The notes beneath the pieces were generated by a model. It was not told the origin of the DNA. It did no database searches and was given only the letters and a program-made list of their open reading frames with translations. Shown here piece after piece: positions 6,014 through 13,254 of a stretch of 16,459 nucleotides of DNA. How positions within the stretch are numbered: the stretch's first letter is position 1; each line of letters begins with the position of its first letter. The translations under genes were made by a program, and so were the position numbers. Source of the DNA: Chloroflexota bacterium. GTDB taxonomy: Bacteria; Chloroflexota; Limnocylindria; Limnocylindrales; CSP1-4. The DNA lies in the NCBI GenBank assembly GCA_021812735.1, contig JAKAMV010000120.1, forward strand, positions 1 to 16,459, given 5' to 3'.

Positions 6014-7399
6014 ATGCACACCGGATCCGACCGCCCGCGGTTGCCCGCCGCCGACATCGCCCGAATCCGTGCGGAGATCGCGGGCACCGTCCTGACGCCC
6101 GACGATGCCGGATTCGAGGACGCCCGGGCCGTCTTCCTCGGTGACGTGGACCTCCGACCGGCCGTCATCGTGCGCGTCGCGGACGCGCCCGACGCCGCTC
6201 GCGTGGTCCAGGTCGCGCGCGAGACCGGGCACGCGCTCGCGGTCCGGAGCGGCGGCCACAGCGGTGGCCTGTGCCTGGCGGAGGGCGGGATCGTCCTCGA
6301 CGTCCGCGGTCTCGACAGGCTGGAGATCGATGCCGGGACGCGAACGGCGTGGGCGGGCACCGGGCTGACGGCGGGGGCTTTCACGATCCGGGCCGCCGAG
6401 CGCGGGCTCGCCGTCGGCTTCGGGGACACGGCGTCGGTGGGGGTCGGCGGGATCACGCTCGGGGGCGGCGTCGGCTACCTGTCCCGCCTCCACGGGCTCA
6501 CGATCGACTCGCTCCTCGCCGCCGAGATCGTGACGGCGGACGGCCGGATCCGGCTCGTGGACGCGGAGAACGAGCCCGATCTCTTCTGGGCGGTCCGCGG
6601 CGCCGGCGCGAACGTGGGCGTGGCGACACGGCTCCTGTTCCGACTGCACGATCTGCCGTCGGTCTACGGCGGGATGCTCGTCCTGCCCGCAACGGCTGAG
6701 GTCCTCGAGGCCTTCGTCGCCGCGCTGGACGCGGCGCCGGACGAGCTCACGGCGATCGCGAACGTCATGCCCTGCCCGCCGATGCCGTTCGTGCCGGCGG
6801 AGCACCACGGGCGCGTCGTCATCCTCTCGAACGTCGTCTACGCGGGCGACGCGGCGGCGGGCGAGCGGGCGCTCGCGCCACTGCGCGCGCTCGCGACCCC
6901 ACTGGCCGACCTCGTCCGGCCGATGGCCTACCCGGAGATGTATCCGCCGGCGGACCCCGGGTACCGCCCGGCCGCCGTCATCCGCAACCTCTTCATGGAC
7001 CACATCGGCGAGGCGGAGGCTCGGACCGTCCTGGACGGCATCGTGGCGTCCGACGCCCCGATGCGGGTCGCGCAGATCCGCGTGCTCGGCGGCGCCGTGG
7101 ACCGCATCCCGGCCGACGCGACCGCGTACGCCCACCGCGGGCGGCGGATCATGGTCCAGCTCGCCGCGTTCTATGCCGGCGAGGCGGACCGCGCGTCGCG
7201 ACAGGTCTGGGTCGACTCCCTCGGGGCGGACCTGGCGCAAGGGGCGCCGGCCGCCTACGTGAATTTCCTGGGTGACGAGGGCGAGGCGCGGGTCCGCGCG
7301 GCCTACCCCGGCGCGACCTGGGACAGGATCGCGGAGACCAAGCGCCGGCACGACCCGACGAACCTCTTCCGCCGCAACCAGAACGTGCCGCCCGCCTGA
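6014..7399 (+). CDS. FAD-linked oxidase, BBE / 6-hydroxynicotine-oxidase-like
   Basis: A 461-residue protein of the vanillyl-alcohol-oxidase/BBE flavoprotein family. The N-terminal FAD-binding half has RSGGHSGG with His82 at the position that usually carries the 8-alpha-histidyl FAD bond, and GDTASVGVGGITLGGGVGY at 137-155. The position that is Cys in doubly linked enzymes such as berberine bridge enzyme is within GDTA, so only single covalent attachment is expected. The C-terminal 50 residues form the BBE domain (YVNFLGDEGEARV, then DPTNLFRRNQNVPP). Relatives oxidise alcohols, amines or sugars and give H2O2. The substrate here is unknown. ATG 6014 is chosen over the upstream in-frame GTG at 5924 because of the SD, and because a -10-like TAGACT lies within that extension. 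No signal peptide is visible. The gene is convergent with the LysR gene and may serve the same pathway. Confidence 0.88.
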   Translation: MHTGSDRPRLPAADIARIRAEIAGTVLTPDDAGFEDARAVFLGDVDLRPAVIVRVADAPDAARVVQVARETGHALAVRSGGHSGGLCLAEGGIVLDVRGLDRLEIDAGTRTAWAGTGLTAGAFTIRAAERGLAVGFGDTASVGVGGITLGGGVGYLSRLHGLTIDSLLAAEIVTADGRIRLVDAENEPDLFWAVRGAGANVGVATRLLFRLHDLPSVYGGMLVLPATAEVLEAFVAALDAAPDELTAIANVMPCPPMPFVPAEHHGRVVILSNVVYAGDAAAGERALAPLRALATPLADLVRPMAYPEMYPPADPGYRPAAVIRNLFMDHIGEAEARTVLDGIVASDAPMRVAQIRVLGGAVDRIPADATAYAHRGRRIMVQLAAFYAGEADRASRQVWVDSLGADLAQGAPAAYVNFLGDEGEARVRAAYPGATWDRIAETKRRHDPTNLFRRNQNVPPA

Positions 7400-7409
7400 C
7401 GGCAAGGCC

Positions 7410-7429
7410 GGGCGCCCCGCCTGGCGCCC
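7410..7429. terminator. Hairpin between convergent FAD oxidase and LysR genes
   Basis: GGGCGCC (7410-7416) pairs with GGCGCCC (7423-7429) across a 6-nt loop. It sits in the 29-bp gap and touches the LysR stop codon, so it could end both transcripts. There is no T-tract on either strand. Confidence 0.4.
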
Positions 7430-8355
7430 TAGCCGCGTGGCCCATGGGCGGCCGCTCCCACGGGTGCCGGCGTGGCACCGCCGATGCCGTTCGCCGCCGT
7501 GAACTCCGCGAGGCGCTCGGCCCATGCGGCGATCGTCGCGGCGGCGAAGTGCGTGGGGTCCCACGCCGCGAAGAGGACGAACCGCAGGTCCCGCCCGCCG
7601 ACATCGATCGCGAGGCTCCGGAGGCCGTAGCGGGCGTCGTCGGACACCACTGCGACGCCGAGCCCCCCGGCGGCGAGCGTCTGGACGACCTCCGACAGGG
7701 TCGCCTCGGTGACCATCCGGTACGTGAGGCCCGCGGCATTCACCGTGCTGTCGAACAGCCTCCGCGTCCCGGTGTCCGGGCTCAGCAGCACGAGGGGTTC
7801 GGCCACGAGGTCCGCGAGGGCGATCCGATCCCGATCGGCGAGCCGATGCCCGCCCGGGACCTGCGCCCACACCCCGAACTCGCCGATCGCGCACGACGCC
7901 AGCTCGCCGGGTGCCGGGCCGAACGCGACGCCGAGGTCGGCATCACCTGAGAGCACGGTCTTGAAGACGCCGAACGAGGCCGCCTCCCGCACCGTCACCT
8001 TCAGCGCATCCTCGCCGAGGGATGCGAGATACGGCCCGATGACGTCCGCGACGGTCACGTGGGGCGCCACGACCGTGAGGCTGACGGACCGGGCCGCCAA
8101 CGGCTCGCGCATCGCGGCCACGGCCGCATCCGAACGCGCCACGAGGTCGCGGGCATAGGGGAGGAACTGCCGCCCGGCTGGCGACAGGCGGATCCGCCCA
8201 CCTGCCCTGTCGAACAGGCGGATCCCCAGGTCCTCCTCGAGCCCGCGGAGCTGGCGCGACAGCGATGGCTGGGCGATGCGCACGGCCGTTGCGGCACGGG
8301 TGATCGAGCCCTCGTCCACGACGGCGAGGAAGTACCGCACTACCCGCAGCTCCAC
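7429..8355 (-). CDS. LysR-type transcriptional regulator
   Basis: A 308-residue regulator if started at GTG 8355 (316 residues from ATG 8379). Residues 1-60 form the winged helix-turn-helix, opening VELRVVRYFLAVVDEGSITR and continuing AVRIAQPSLSRQL and LGIRLFDRAGGRIRLSPAG. A linker helix and a periplasmic-binding-like effector domain (about residues 90-295) follow. GTG 8355 is preferred: GGGAG lies 6 nt upstream, relatives start at the M/V-ELR block, and the ATG at 8379 would lie inside a palindromic operator. The gene is divergent from the ABC transporter operon and shares a control region with overlapping promoters, which is the standard arrangement for a LysR regulator of that operon. The effector is probably the transported compound or its breakdown product, but this is inference. 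The C-terminal tail is Ala/Pro-rich. Confidence 0.9.
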   Translation of the reverse strand: MELRVVRYFLAVVDEGSITRAATAVRIAQPSLSRQLRGLEEDLGIRLFDRAGGRIRLSPAGRQFLPYARDLVARSDAAVAAMREPLAARSVSLTVVAPHVTVADVIGPYLASLGEDALKVTVREAASFGVFKTVLSGDADLGVAFGPAPGELASCAIGEFGVWAQVPGGHRLADRDRIALADLVAEPLVLLSPDTGTRRLFDSTVNAAGLTYRMVTEATLSEVVQTLAAGGLGVAVVSDDARYGLRSLAIDVGGRDLRFVLFAAWDPTHFAAATIAAWAERLAEFTAANGIGGATPAPVGAAAHGPRG

Positions 8356-8374
8356 GTGTCGCTCCCGGCTCACG

Positions 8375-8395
8375 GTCATGCCTGTGAGGCATGAC
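8375..8395. promoter_or_regulatory. Probable LysR operator (T-N11-A dyad)
   Basis: The arms GTCATGCCT and AGGCATGAC are perfectly complementary around the spacer GTG. The dyad contains a T-N11-A core (T8379, A8391), the LysR-family signature. Its centre is about 65 bp upstream of the predicted transporter transcription start, the usual place for a LysR recognition site. It lies just downstream of the predicted lysR start, suiting autorepression. Confidence 0.65.
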
Positions 8396-8409
8396 TCCCC
8401 GCCTCGAGA

Positions 8410-8439
8410 AGTATTGGACGGCTCACCATGGTTGGGCAA
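8410..8439 (-). promoter_or_regulatory. Candidate lysR promoter (TTGCCC-N18-AATACT)
   Basis: On the minus strand TTGCCC (8434-8439) and AATACT (8410-8415) are 18 bp apart. A start near 8403 would leave a leader of about 48 nt before GTG 8355, with the operator inside the leader. Confidence 0.45.
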
Positions 8440-8443
8440 GACT
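8414..8443 (+). promoter_or_regulatory. Candidate transporter operon promoter (TTGGAC-N18-AAGACT)
   Basis: TTGGAC (8414-8419) and AAGACT (8438-8443) are 18 bp apart and occupy almost the same bases as the opposing lysR promoter. The -10 is poor, as expected for an activator-dependent promoter. The start would be near 8450. Confidence 0.45.
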
Positions 8444-8479
8444 CCGCCCTGCAGGGCCGCGTCGGGAGGTGCGGCCGTC

Positions 8480-8499
8480 GCGGCGGTCGCGACCGCCGC
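8480..8499 (+). promoter_or_regulatory. 20-bp perfect palindrome in transporter operon leader
   Basis: GCGGCGGTCGCGACCGCCGC is fully self-complementary. It can form an 8-bp hairpin with loop CGCG in the leader, ending 14 nt before the SD (AGGAGG, 8514-8519). It could be a second operator, an RNA structure, or chance in very G+C-rich DNA. Confidence 0.35.
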
Positions 8500-8525
8500 A
8501 CTCACCGATCATGAGGAGGGATCCG

Positions 8526-10223
8526 GTGAACTCGTATGCATCCGCGCTGCGCCGCAGCGCCCGGCTCCGCGCGGTCGCCGCACTGGCCGCGACGGCCGCG
8601 ATCGTCGTCGCGGCGTGCGGCCCGTCCGCGACTCCAGCGCCGTCGGCGGCTCCCGCCGAGTCGGGCGCCCCCACCGCCGCCCCGTCCCAGGAGGCCGTCG
8701 CCACCGAGGCGCCGACCGCCGAGGCGACCCCTGCCGGCCCCAGGGTCCTCAACGTCGCCTCGACCGCCAACATCACCACCTGGGACCCGGTGAAGTCGTT
8801 CTCCACCGAGGCGCTCTACATGGCCAACATGTACGAGCCGCTGCTGTGGATCAACCGGCCCGGCTCGGCCGAGCAGTTCACGCCGGCGCTCGCGACCTCG
8901 TGGGAGTCGAGCCCGGATGGGCTCACCTGGACCTTCAAGCTCCGCGACGGGGTCAAGTTCCATGACGGCGAGGCGATGGATGCCGCGGCCGTCGTCAAGT
9001 CGATCGAGGCGGCGAAGGAGAAGGGCGGCGCCTCGTTCATCTGGGCCCCGCTGGACACGATCACCGCTGTCGATCCGTCGACCGTCGAGATGAAGCTCAA
9101 GTACGCGGCGCCGATGGATCTGGTCGCCTCGTCCCTCTACGGCGCCTGGATCGTGAGCCCCAAGGCGCTCGACGCGGCCGCGGCCGACGACGCCTACTTC
9201 GAGAAGGGCGTCGACGCCGGGACCGGGCCGTACACGATCGAGTCGTACACCCCGGACAAGGAGGTCCTGCTCACGAAGTTCGACGACTACTGGGGCGGCT
9301 GGAGCGACACGAACCACTACGACAAGGTGCTCGTGGCGATCACGCCGGAGTCCGTGGTCCAGCAGCAGATGCTCGACGGCGGCCAGGTCGACCTCGCGCT
9401 GAGCCTGCCGCTCGAGAACATCGCCCAGTACAAGACGAATCCCGACTTCACGTTCATCGAGGAGCCGTCGTTCTTCGACTACGTCGGCTTCTTCAACGTG
9501 GACCGCAAGGAGCTCGCCGACCCGAAGGTGCGGCAGGCGCTCTCCTACGCCATCCCGTACGAGGACATCATCGCGATCGGCGCGCAGGGCTACGGCACGC
9601 AGTCCCGCGGCCCGGTCCCCGCGGGCGTCTTCCCCTGGTCCGACCAGGTCCCGCAGTACACCCAGGACCTGGGCAAGGCGAAGCAGCTCCTGGCCGATGC
9701 GGGCTACGCCGACGGCTTCGACCTCGAGCTAACGTACGCCTCGGAGAACCAGGCGGAGGCGCGCTTCGCGCCGCTCATCAAGGAGGCCTACGCGAAACTC
9801 GGCGTGAACGTCACGCTCACGCCGATGCAGTTCAACCAGCAGTGGGAGCGGGCGAAGGGCGACGCCGCGAACCGCCAGGACATGTTCCTCCTCTACTACT
9901 GGCCGACCTACAGCGACGCCGGCTCGGACAACCTCTGGTCGATGTTCCACAGCAGCGAGAAGCCGTTCTTCAACCTGTCCTACTGGAAGAACGACCAGTA
10001 CGACAAGCTCATCGACGATGCCGGCACGAAGACGGCCACGGACCGCGCGGCGGCCCAGGCCGAGTACGTCGAGGCCATGAAGCTCCTCGTGGACCAGGCC
10101 CCCGGCCTGTTCTTCTACGACACGAAGTTCGTCACCGCGATCCCGAACCGGATCGCCGGCTTCGAGTACAACCTCAACTACCCCTTCGCGCAGTTCTTCT
10201 ACCCGCTCCACCCCGCGAACTGA
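8526..10223 (+). CDS. ABC transporter substrate-binding lipoprotein, family 5 (peptide type)
   Basis: A 565-residue protein from GTG 8526. A perfect SD (AGGAGG, 8514-8519) sits 6 nt before it and rules out the in-frame ATG at 8511, which overlaps the SD. The N-terminus has basic residues, a hydrophobic stretch and the lipobox VAAC with Cys31, so the mature protein is membrane-anchored outside the cell. Residues 32-72 are an Ala/Pro/Ser/Thr/Glu linker. The binding fold (73-565) has the family-5 signature RDGVKFHDGE at 140-149, GTGPYTIESY, and the usual C-terminal lobe. Homologues bind oligopeptides, dipeptides, or other small amides and glycosides. It is the first gene of a five-cistron operon, and a strong hairpin after its stop may keep its level above that of the membrane subunits. 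The ligand is not predictable from sequence alone. Confidence 0.92.
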   Translation: MNSYASALRRSARLRAVAALAATAAIVVAACGPSATPAPSAAPAESGAPTAAPSQEAVATEAPTAEATPAGPRVLNVASTANITTWDPVKSFSTEALYMANMYEPLLWINRPGSAEQFTPALATSWESSPDGLTWTFKLRDGVKFHDGEAMDAAAVVKSIEAAKEKGGASFIWAPLDTITAVDPSTVEMKLKYAAPMDLVASSLYGAWIVSPKALDAAAADDAYFEKGVDAGTGPYTIESYTPDKEVLLTKFDDYWGGWSDTNHYDKVLVAITPESVVQQQMLDGGQVDLALSLPLENIAQYKTNPDFTFIEEPSFFDYVGFFNVDRKELADPKVRQALSYAIPYEDIIAIGAQGYGTQSRGPVPAGVFPWSDQVPQYTQDLGKAKQLLADAGYADGFDLELTYASENQAEARFAPLIKEAYAKLGVNVTLTPMQFNQQWERAKGDAANRQDMFLLYYWPTYSDAGSDNLWSMFHSSEKPFFNLSYWKNDQYDKLIDDAGTKTATDRAAAQAEYVEAMKLLVDQAPGLFFYDTKFVTAIPNRIAGFEYNLNYPFAQFFYPLHPAN

Positions 10224-10241
10224 CGATCCGGTGATCGATCT

Positions 10242-10279
10242 CCTGCCGGGCGCGGCCCTCCCGGACCGCGCCCGGCAGG
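10242..10279 (+). promoter_or_regulatory. 14-bp intercistronic hairpin after the substrate-binding protein gene
   Basis: CCTGCCGGGCGCGG (10242-10255) pairs perfectly with CCGCGCCCGGCAGG (10266-10279) around a 10-nt loop. There is no T-tract. It sits 18 bp after the stop codon, in the only sizeable gap of the operon. It probably acts as a partial terminator or 3' stabiliser giving more binding protein than permease. Confidence 0.65.
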
Positions 10280-10307
10280 TCCCCCTGTCCGCGGAGCATC
10301 CCCCGGC

Positions 10308-11324
10308 GTGAAGCGGTTCCTGGCCAGCAGGCTCGCGGGATCCGTCCTCGTCATCGTGGGCGTCTCGCTCATCACGTTCGTCCTCGCCCGCGTCATCCCA
10401 TCGAACGCGGCCGCGATGTACATCGGCCCGAAGGCCCAGCCCGCGGACATCGAGCGCGTCACGCGCCAGCTCGGCCTGGACCAGCCGCTGCCGGTCCAGT
10501 ACCTCACGTACGTCGGCGACCTGCTCACCGGCGACTGGGGGACGTCGATCGGGACGAAGCGCCCCGTCATCGAGGAGATCGGCGGGCGGTTGCCGGCCAC
10601 CCTGGAGCTGATCTTCGCCGCCATGCTGCTCGCGATCCCGCTGGGGATCGTCCTCGGCGTGCTGTCCGCCCGCTGGCAGGGCAAGCCGCCGGACGTGGTC
10701 GTCCGCATCGTCTCGATCGTCGGCGTCTCGCTCCCGGCGTTCTTCCTGGCGCTCCTGCTGCAGATCGTCTTCTTCCGCACCCTCGACCTGCTGCCGCTCA
10801 CCGGCCGGGTCTCGTCGGACCTGCGGTTCACCAACCCGATCGCGCCGGTCACCGGGTTCTTCCTGGTCGACTCGATCCTCGGCGGGAACTGGGCGGCCCT
10901 CGCGGATTCCGTCTACCACCTGGTACTGCCGGCGATCACGCTCGCGGCGTACCCGCTCGGGCTGGTGGCGCGGATGACGCGCGCGTCGATGCTCGACGCG
11001 ATGGACCAGGACTATGTCCGCACGGCGCGGGCCTACGGCCTCCGCGGCGGCCTCATCACGTACCGGCTGACCCTCCGCAACGCCGTGCTCCCGGTCCTGA
11101 CCGTCATCGGCCTGACGTTCGCGTACACCCTCTCGGGCACGTTCTTCGTCGAGATCATCTTCAACTGGCCGGGCCTCGGGACCTTCGCCACCCGCTCGCT
11201 CCTGAACGTGGACTACCCGGCGATCATGGGGATCGCGCTCTTCGGGGCGATCGCCTACGTCGTCATCAACCTGCTGGTGGACGTCGGCCAGGCCTGGCTC
11301 GACCCGCGGGTGCGGCTCACCTGA
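10308..11324 (+). CDS. ABC transporter permease, DppB/OppB type
   Basis: A 338-residue inner-membrane protein with six predicted transmembrane segments, starting at GTG 10308 (weak GGAG 11 nt upstream). The N-terminal block MKRFLASRLAGSVLVIVGVS and the following long external loop (residues 31-95, with GLDQPLPVQYLTYVGDLLTG) are typical of DppB. The cytoplasmic coupling loop is DYVRTARAYGLRG (235-247), the EAA-like motif that contacts the ATPases. The C-terminus has FFVEIIFNWPGLG and ends LDPRVRLT. It forms the pore with the next gene product. Its stop codon overlaps the next start (TGATG), so the two permeases are translationally coupled. Confidence 0.93.
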   Translation: MKRFLASRLAGSVLVIVGVSLITFVLARVIPSNAAAMYIGPKAQPADIERVTRQLGLDQPLPVQYLTYVGDLLTGDWGTSIGTKRPVIEEIGGRLPATLELIFAAMLLAIPLGIVLGVLSARWQGKPPDVVVRIVSIVGVSLPAFFLALLLQIVFFRTLDLLPLTGRVSSDLRFTNPIAPVTGFFLVDSILGGNWAALADSVYHLVLPAITLAAYPLGLVARMTRASMLDAMDQDYVRTARAYGLRGGLITYRLTLRNAVLPVLTVIGLTFAYTLSGTFFVEIIFNWPGLGTFATRSLLNVDYPAIMGIALFGAIAYVVINLLVDVGQAWLDPRVRLT

Positions 11325-12217
11325 TGGCGATCGAGTACATCCCCGTCGAGGCGATCGGGCCGGCCGCGCCGGGATTCCTCCGGCGGCTGCGCCGCGCGGT
11401 GCGCCGCGACCCTCTCGCGATCCTCAGCCTCGCGATCATGGGCCTGATCCTCGTCTGGGCGGTCCTCGGCTCGCTCATCGCCCCGTACCCCGCGCAGGGC
11501 GAGGGGGCGAGCGACGTGGCGTCGCGGATGCTCCCGCCCAGCCCGGCGCACTGGTTCGGGACCGACCAGCTCGGCCGGGACGTGCTCAGCCGCGTCATCG
11601 TCGGAGCGCGGAGCGCGGTCGTCGTCTCGCTTCTCGTCGTGGGCCTGGCGGTCCTCGTCGGCGTCCCGCTCGGCGCGATCGCCGGGTACCGGCGGGGTCG
11701 CATCGACGGGATCATCATGCGCACCACCGACCTCTTCCTCGCCTTCCCGCCCCTCCTCCTCGCGATGGCGATCGTGGCGGCGCTCGGCCCGGGCCTCGAC
11801 CACGCCGCGCTCGCGCTGGCAGTCGCCTGGTGGCCCTGGTACACGCGGATCGCGCGCGGGATGGCGGTCTCGCTCCGGGAGCTGCCGTTCGTCGAGGCCG
11901 CCCGGTCGATCGGGATCCGCGACCGGTCGATCGTCCTGCGGCACGTGCTCCCGAACTCCCTCACGCCGATCCTGGTCCAGGCGACGATCGACATCGGGTC
12001 GGTCATCCTCGCCGCCGGCTCCCTCGCGTTCCTCGGCCTCGGAGCCACGCCGCCCACGCCCGACTGGGGCCTGATGGTGTCCGAGGGGCGCACCTACATC
12101 CTCGACCAGTGGTGGATCTCGACCTTCCCAGGACTGGCGATCTTCGTGGCCGTGCTCGCGGTCAACCTCTTCGGGGACCTGCTGCGCGACCTCCTCGATC
12201 CGCGGCGGGCCCGATGA
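11324..12217 (+). CDS. ABC transporter permease, DppC/OppC type
   Basis: A 297-residue membrane protein. A short cytoplasmic N-terminus and first transmembrane segment (about 31-53) lead to the extracytoplasmic motif HWFGTDQLGRDVLSRVIVG (76-94), a hallmark of DppC. Five further membrane segments follow. The EAA coupling loop is EAARSIGIRDRSIVLRHVLP (191-210). The segment FLGLGATPPTPDWGLMVSEG near the C-terminus is also family-typical. The ATG at 11324 overlaps the previous stop by one base, and the TGA at 12215-12217 overlaps the next ATG (ATGA). It pairs with the DppB-type permease. Confidence 0.94.
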   Translation: MAIEYIPVEAIGPAAPGFLRRLRRAVRRDPLAILSLAIMGLILVWAVLGSLIAPYPAQGEGASDVASRMLPPSPAHWFGTDQLGRDVLSRVIVGARSAVVVSLLVVGLAVLVGVPLGAIAGYRRGRIDGIIMRTTDLFLAFPPLLLAMAIVAALGPGLDHAALALAVAWWPWYTRIARGMAVSLRELPFVEAARSIGIRDRSIVLRHVLPNSLTPILVQATIDIGSVILAAGSLAFLGLGATPPTPDWGLMVSEGRTYILDQWWISTFPGLAIFVAVLAVNLFGDLLRDLLDPRRAR

Positions 12218-13254
12218 GCACGCTGCCGGCGCCCGCCCCCGCGACCGCCGCGGTCACCGCGCCGAGCGCGCCGATGAACGGGAACGGGCCTGTCCTCCGC
12301 GTGCGCGACCTGGCGCTGGACTTCGTGTCAAGCGACCGGCGCACCTCCGCGCTCGGCGGCGTCTCGCTCGACGTGGCGCCCGGCGAGGTGGTGGGGCTCG
12401 TGGGCGAGACCGGGTGCGGCAAGACCGTCACCGGCCTTGCGATCCTGGGCCTGCTCCCGCGGTCGGCGCGCATCACGTCGGGGTCGGTCGAGTTCGAGGG
12501 CCGCGACCTCCTCGGGCTCGGCGAGCGCGAGATGCGCGCGATCCGCGGCGCCCGGATCGCGATGGTCTTCCAGAATCCCGCGACGGCGTTCAACCCGGTC
12601 TTCTCGATCGGGACGCAGATCGATCTCGTCCTGAAGGCGCACGGGAAGCTGTCGCGGGCCGGGGCCGATGAGCGGATCCGCTCCACGCTCTCGGCGGTAG
12701 GGCTGCCGGAGCACGACCGGATCCTGCGCGCCTATCCTCACCAGCTCTCGGGCGGCCTGCTCCAGCGGGCCATGATCGCAATGGCGCTGGTGTGCCGACC
12801 GGCGCTGCTGATCGCCGACGAGCCGACCACCGCGCTGGACGTCACGATCGCCGGCCAGATCCTGCGCCTGCTGCGGCGGCTGCAGGAGGAGCGGGGGTTC
12901 AGCGTCCTCTTCATCACCCACGACCTCGGCGTGGTGCGCACCGTGAGCGACCGCGTCGCGGTCCTGTACGCAGGTCGCGTGGTCGAGGCGGCGCCCACCG
13001 CGGAGCTCTTCCGGGCCCCGGCGCATCCCTACACCCGCGGCCTCATGGCGGCCGTCCCGCGCCGCTCCACGCGGGGGGCCTCGCTCGCCTCGATCCCCGG
13101 CAGCGTTCCGGGGGACGCCGCGGCGCTCGCCGGCTGTGCGTTCGCGAGCCGGTGCCCCATCGCGGTCGATCGGTGTCTCGTCGAGCGACCCGACCTGCGG
13201 GCCGTCGCGGCCGGCCACCGGGCGGCATGTCTCCTCGCGGAGGCGTCGTCGTGA
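12214..13254 (+). CDS. ABC transporter ATPase, DppD/OppD type
   Basis: A 346-residue nucleotide-binding subunit. An Ala/Pro-rich 25-residue N-terminal extension precedes the ATPase core. Walker A is GETGCGKT (64-71), the Q-loop is FQNP (Gln120), the signature is LSGGLLQR (178-185), Walker B is LLIADEP with Glu203, and the switch is His236 in ITHDLG. The oligopeptide-transporter C-terminal extension follows ([12 protein letters not shown], then [15 protein letters not shown]). Its cysteines Cys308, Cys314, Cys321 and Cys339 match the pattern seen in this subfamily. The open frame continues far upstream but overlaps the permease there; ATG 12214 in the ATGA overlap is the right start. It forms the ATP-hydrolysing pair with the next cistron. 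Confidence 0.94.
   Translation: MSTLPAPAPATAAVTAPSAPMNGNGPVLRVRDLALDFVSSDRRTSALGGVSLDVAPGEVVGLVGETGCGKTVTGLAILGLLPRSARITSGSVEFEGRDLLGLGEREMRAIRGARIAMVFQNPATAFNPVFSIGTQIDLVLKAHGKLSRAGADERIRSTLSAVGLPEHDRILRAYPHQLSGGLLQRAMIAMALVCRPALLIADEPTTALDVTIAGQILRLLRRLQEERGFSVLFITHDLGVVRTVSDRVAVLYAGRVVEAAPTAELFRAPAHPYTRGLMAAVPRRSTRGASLASIPGSVPGDAAALAGCAFASRCPIAVDRCLVERPDLRAVAAGHRAACLLAEASS

Noticed and set aside
5933..7894. Minus-strand open frame of 653 codons across the FAD oxidase and LysR gene
   Set aside because: It spans two real genes on opposite strands and has shadow-like composition.
8511..8525. ATG 8511 as start of the substrate-binding protein
   Set aside because: The codons right after it are the AGGAGG Shine-Dalgarno sequence for GTG 8526, which is ideally spaced and gives a normal lipoprotein signal.
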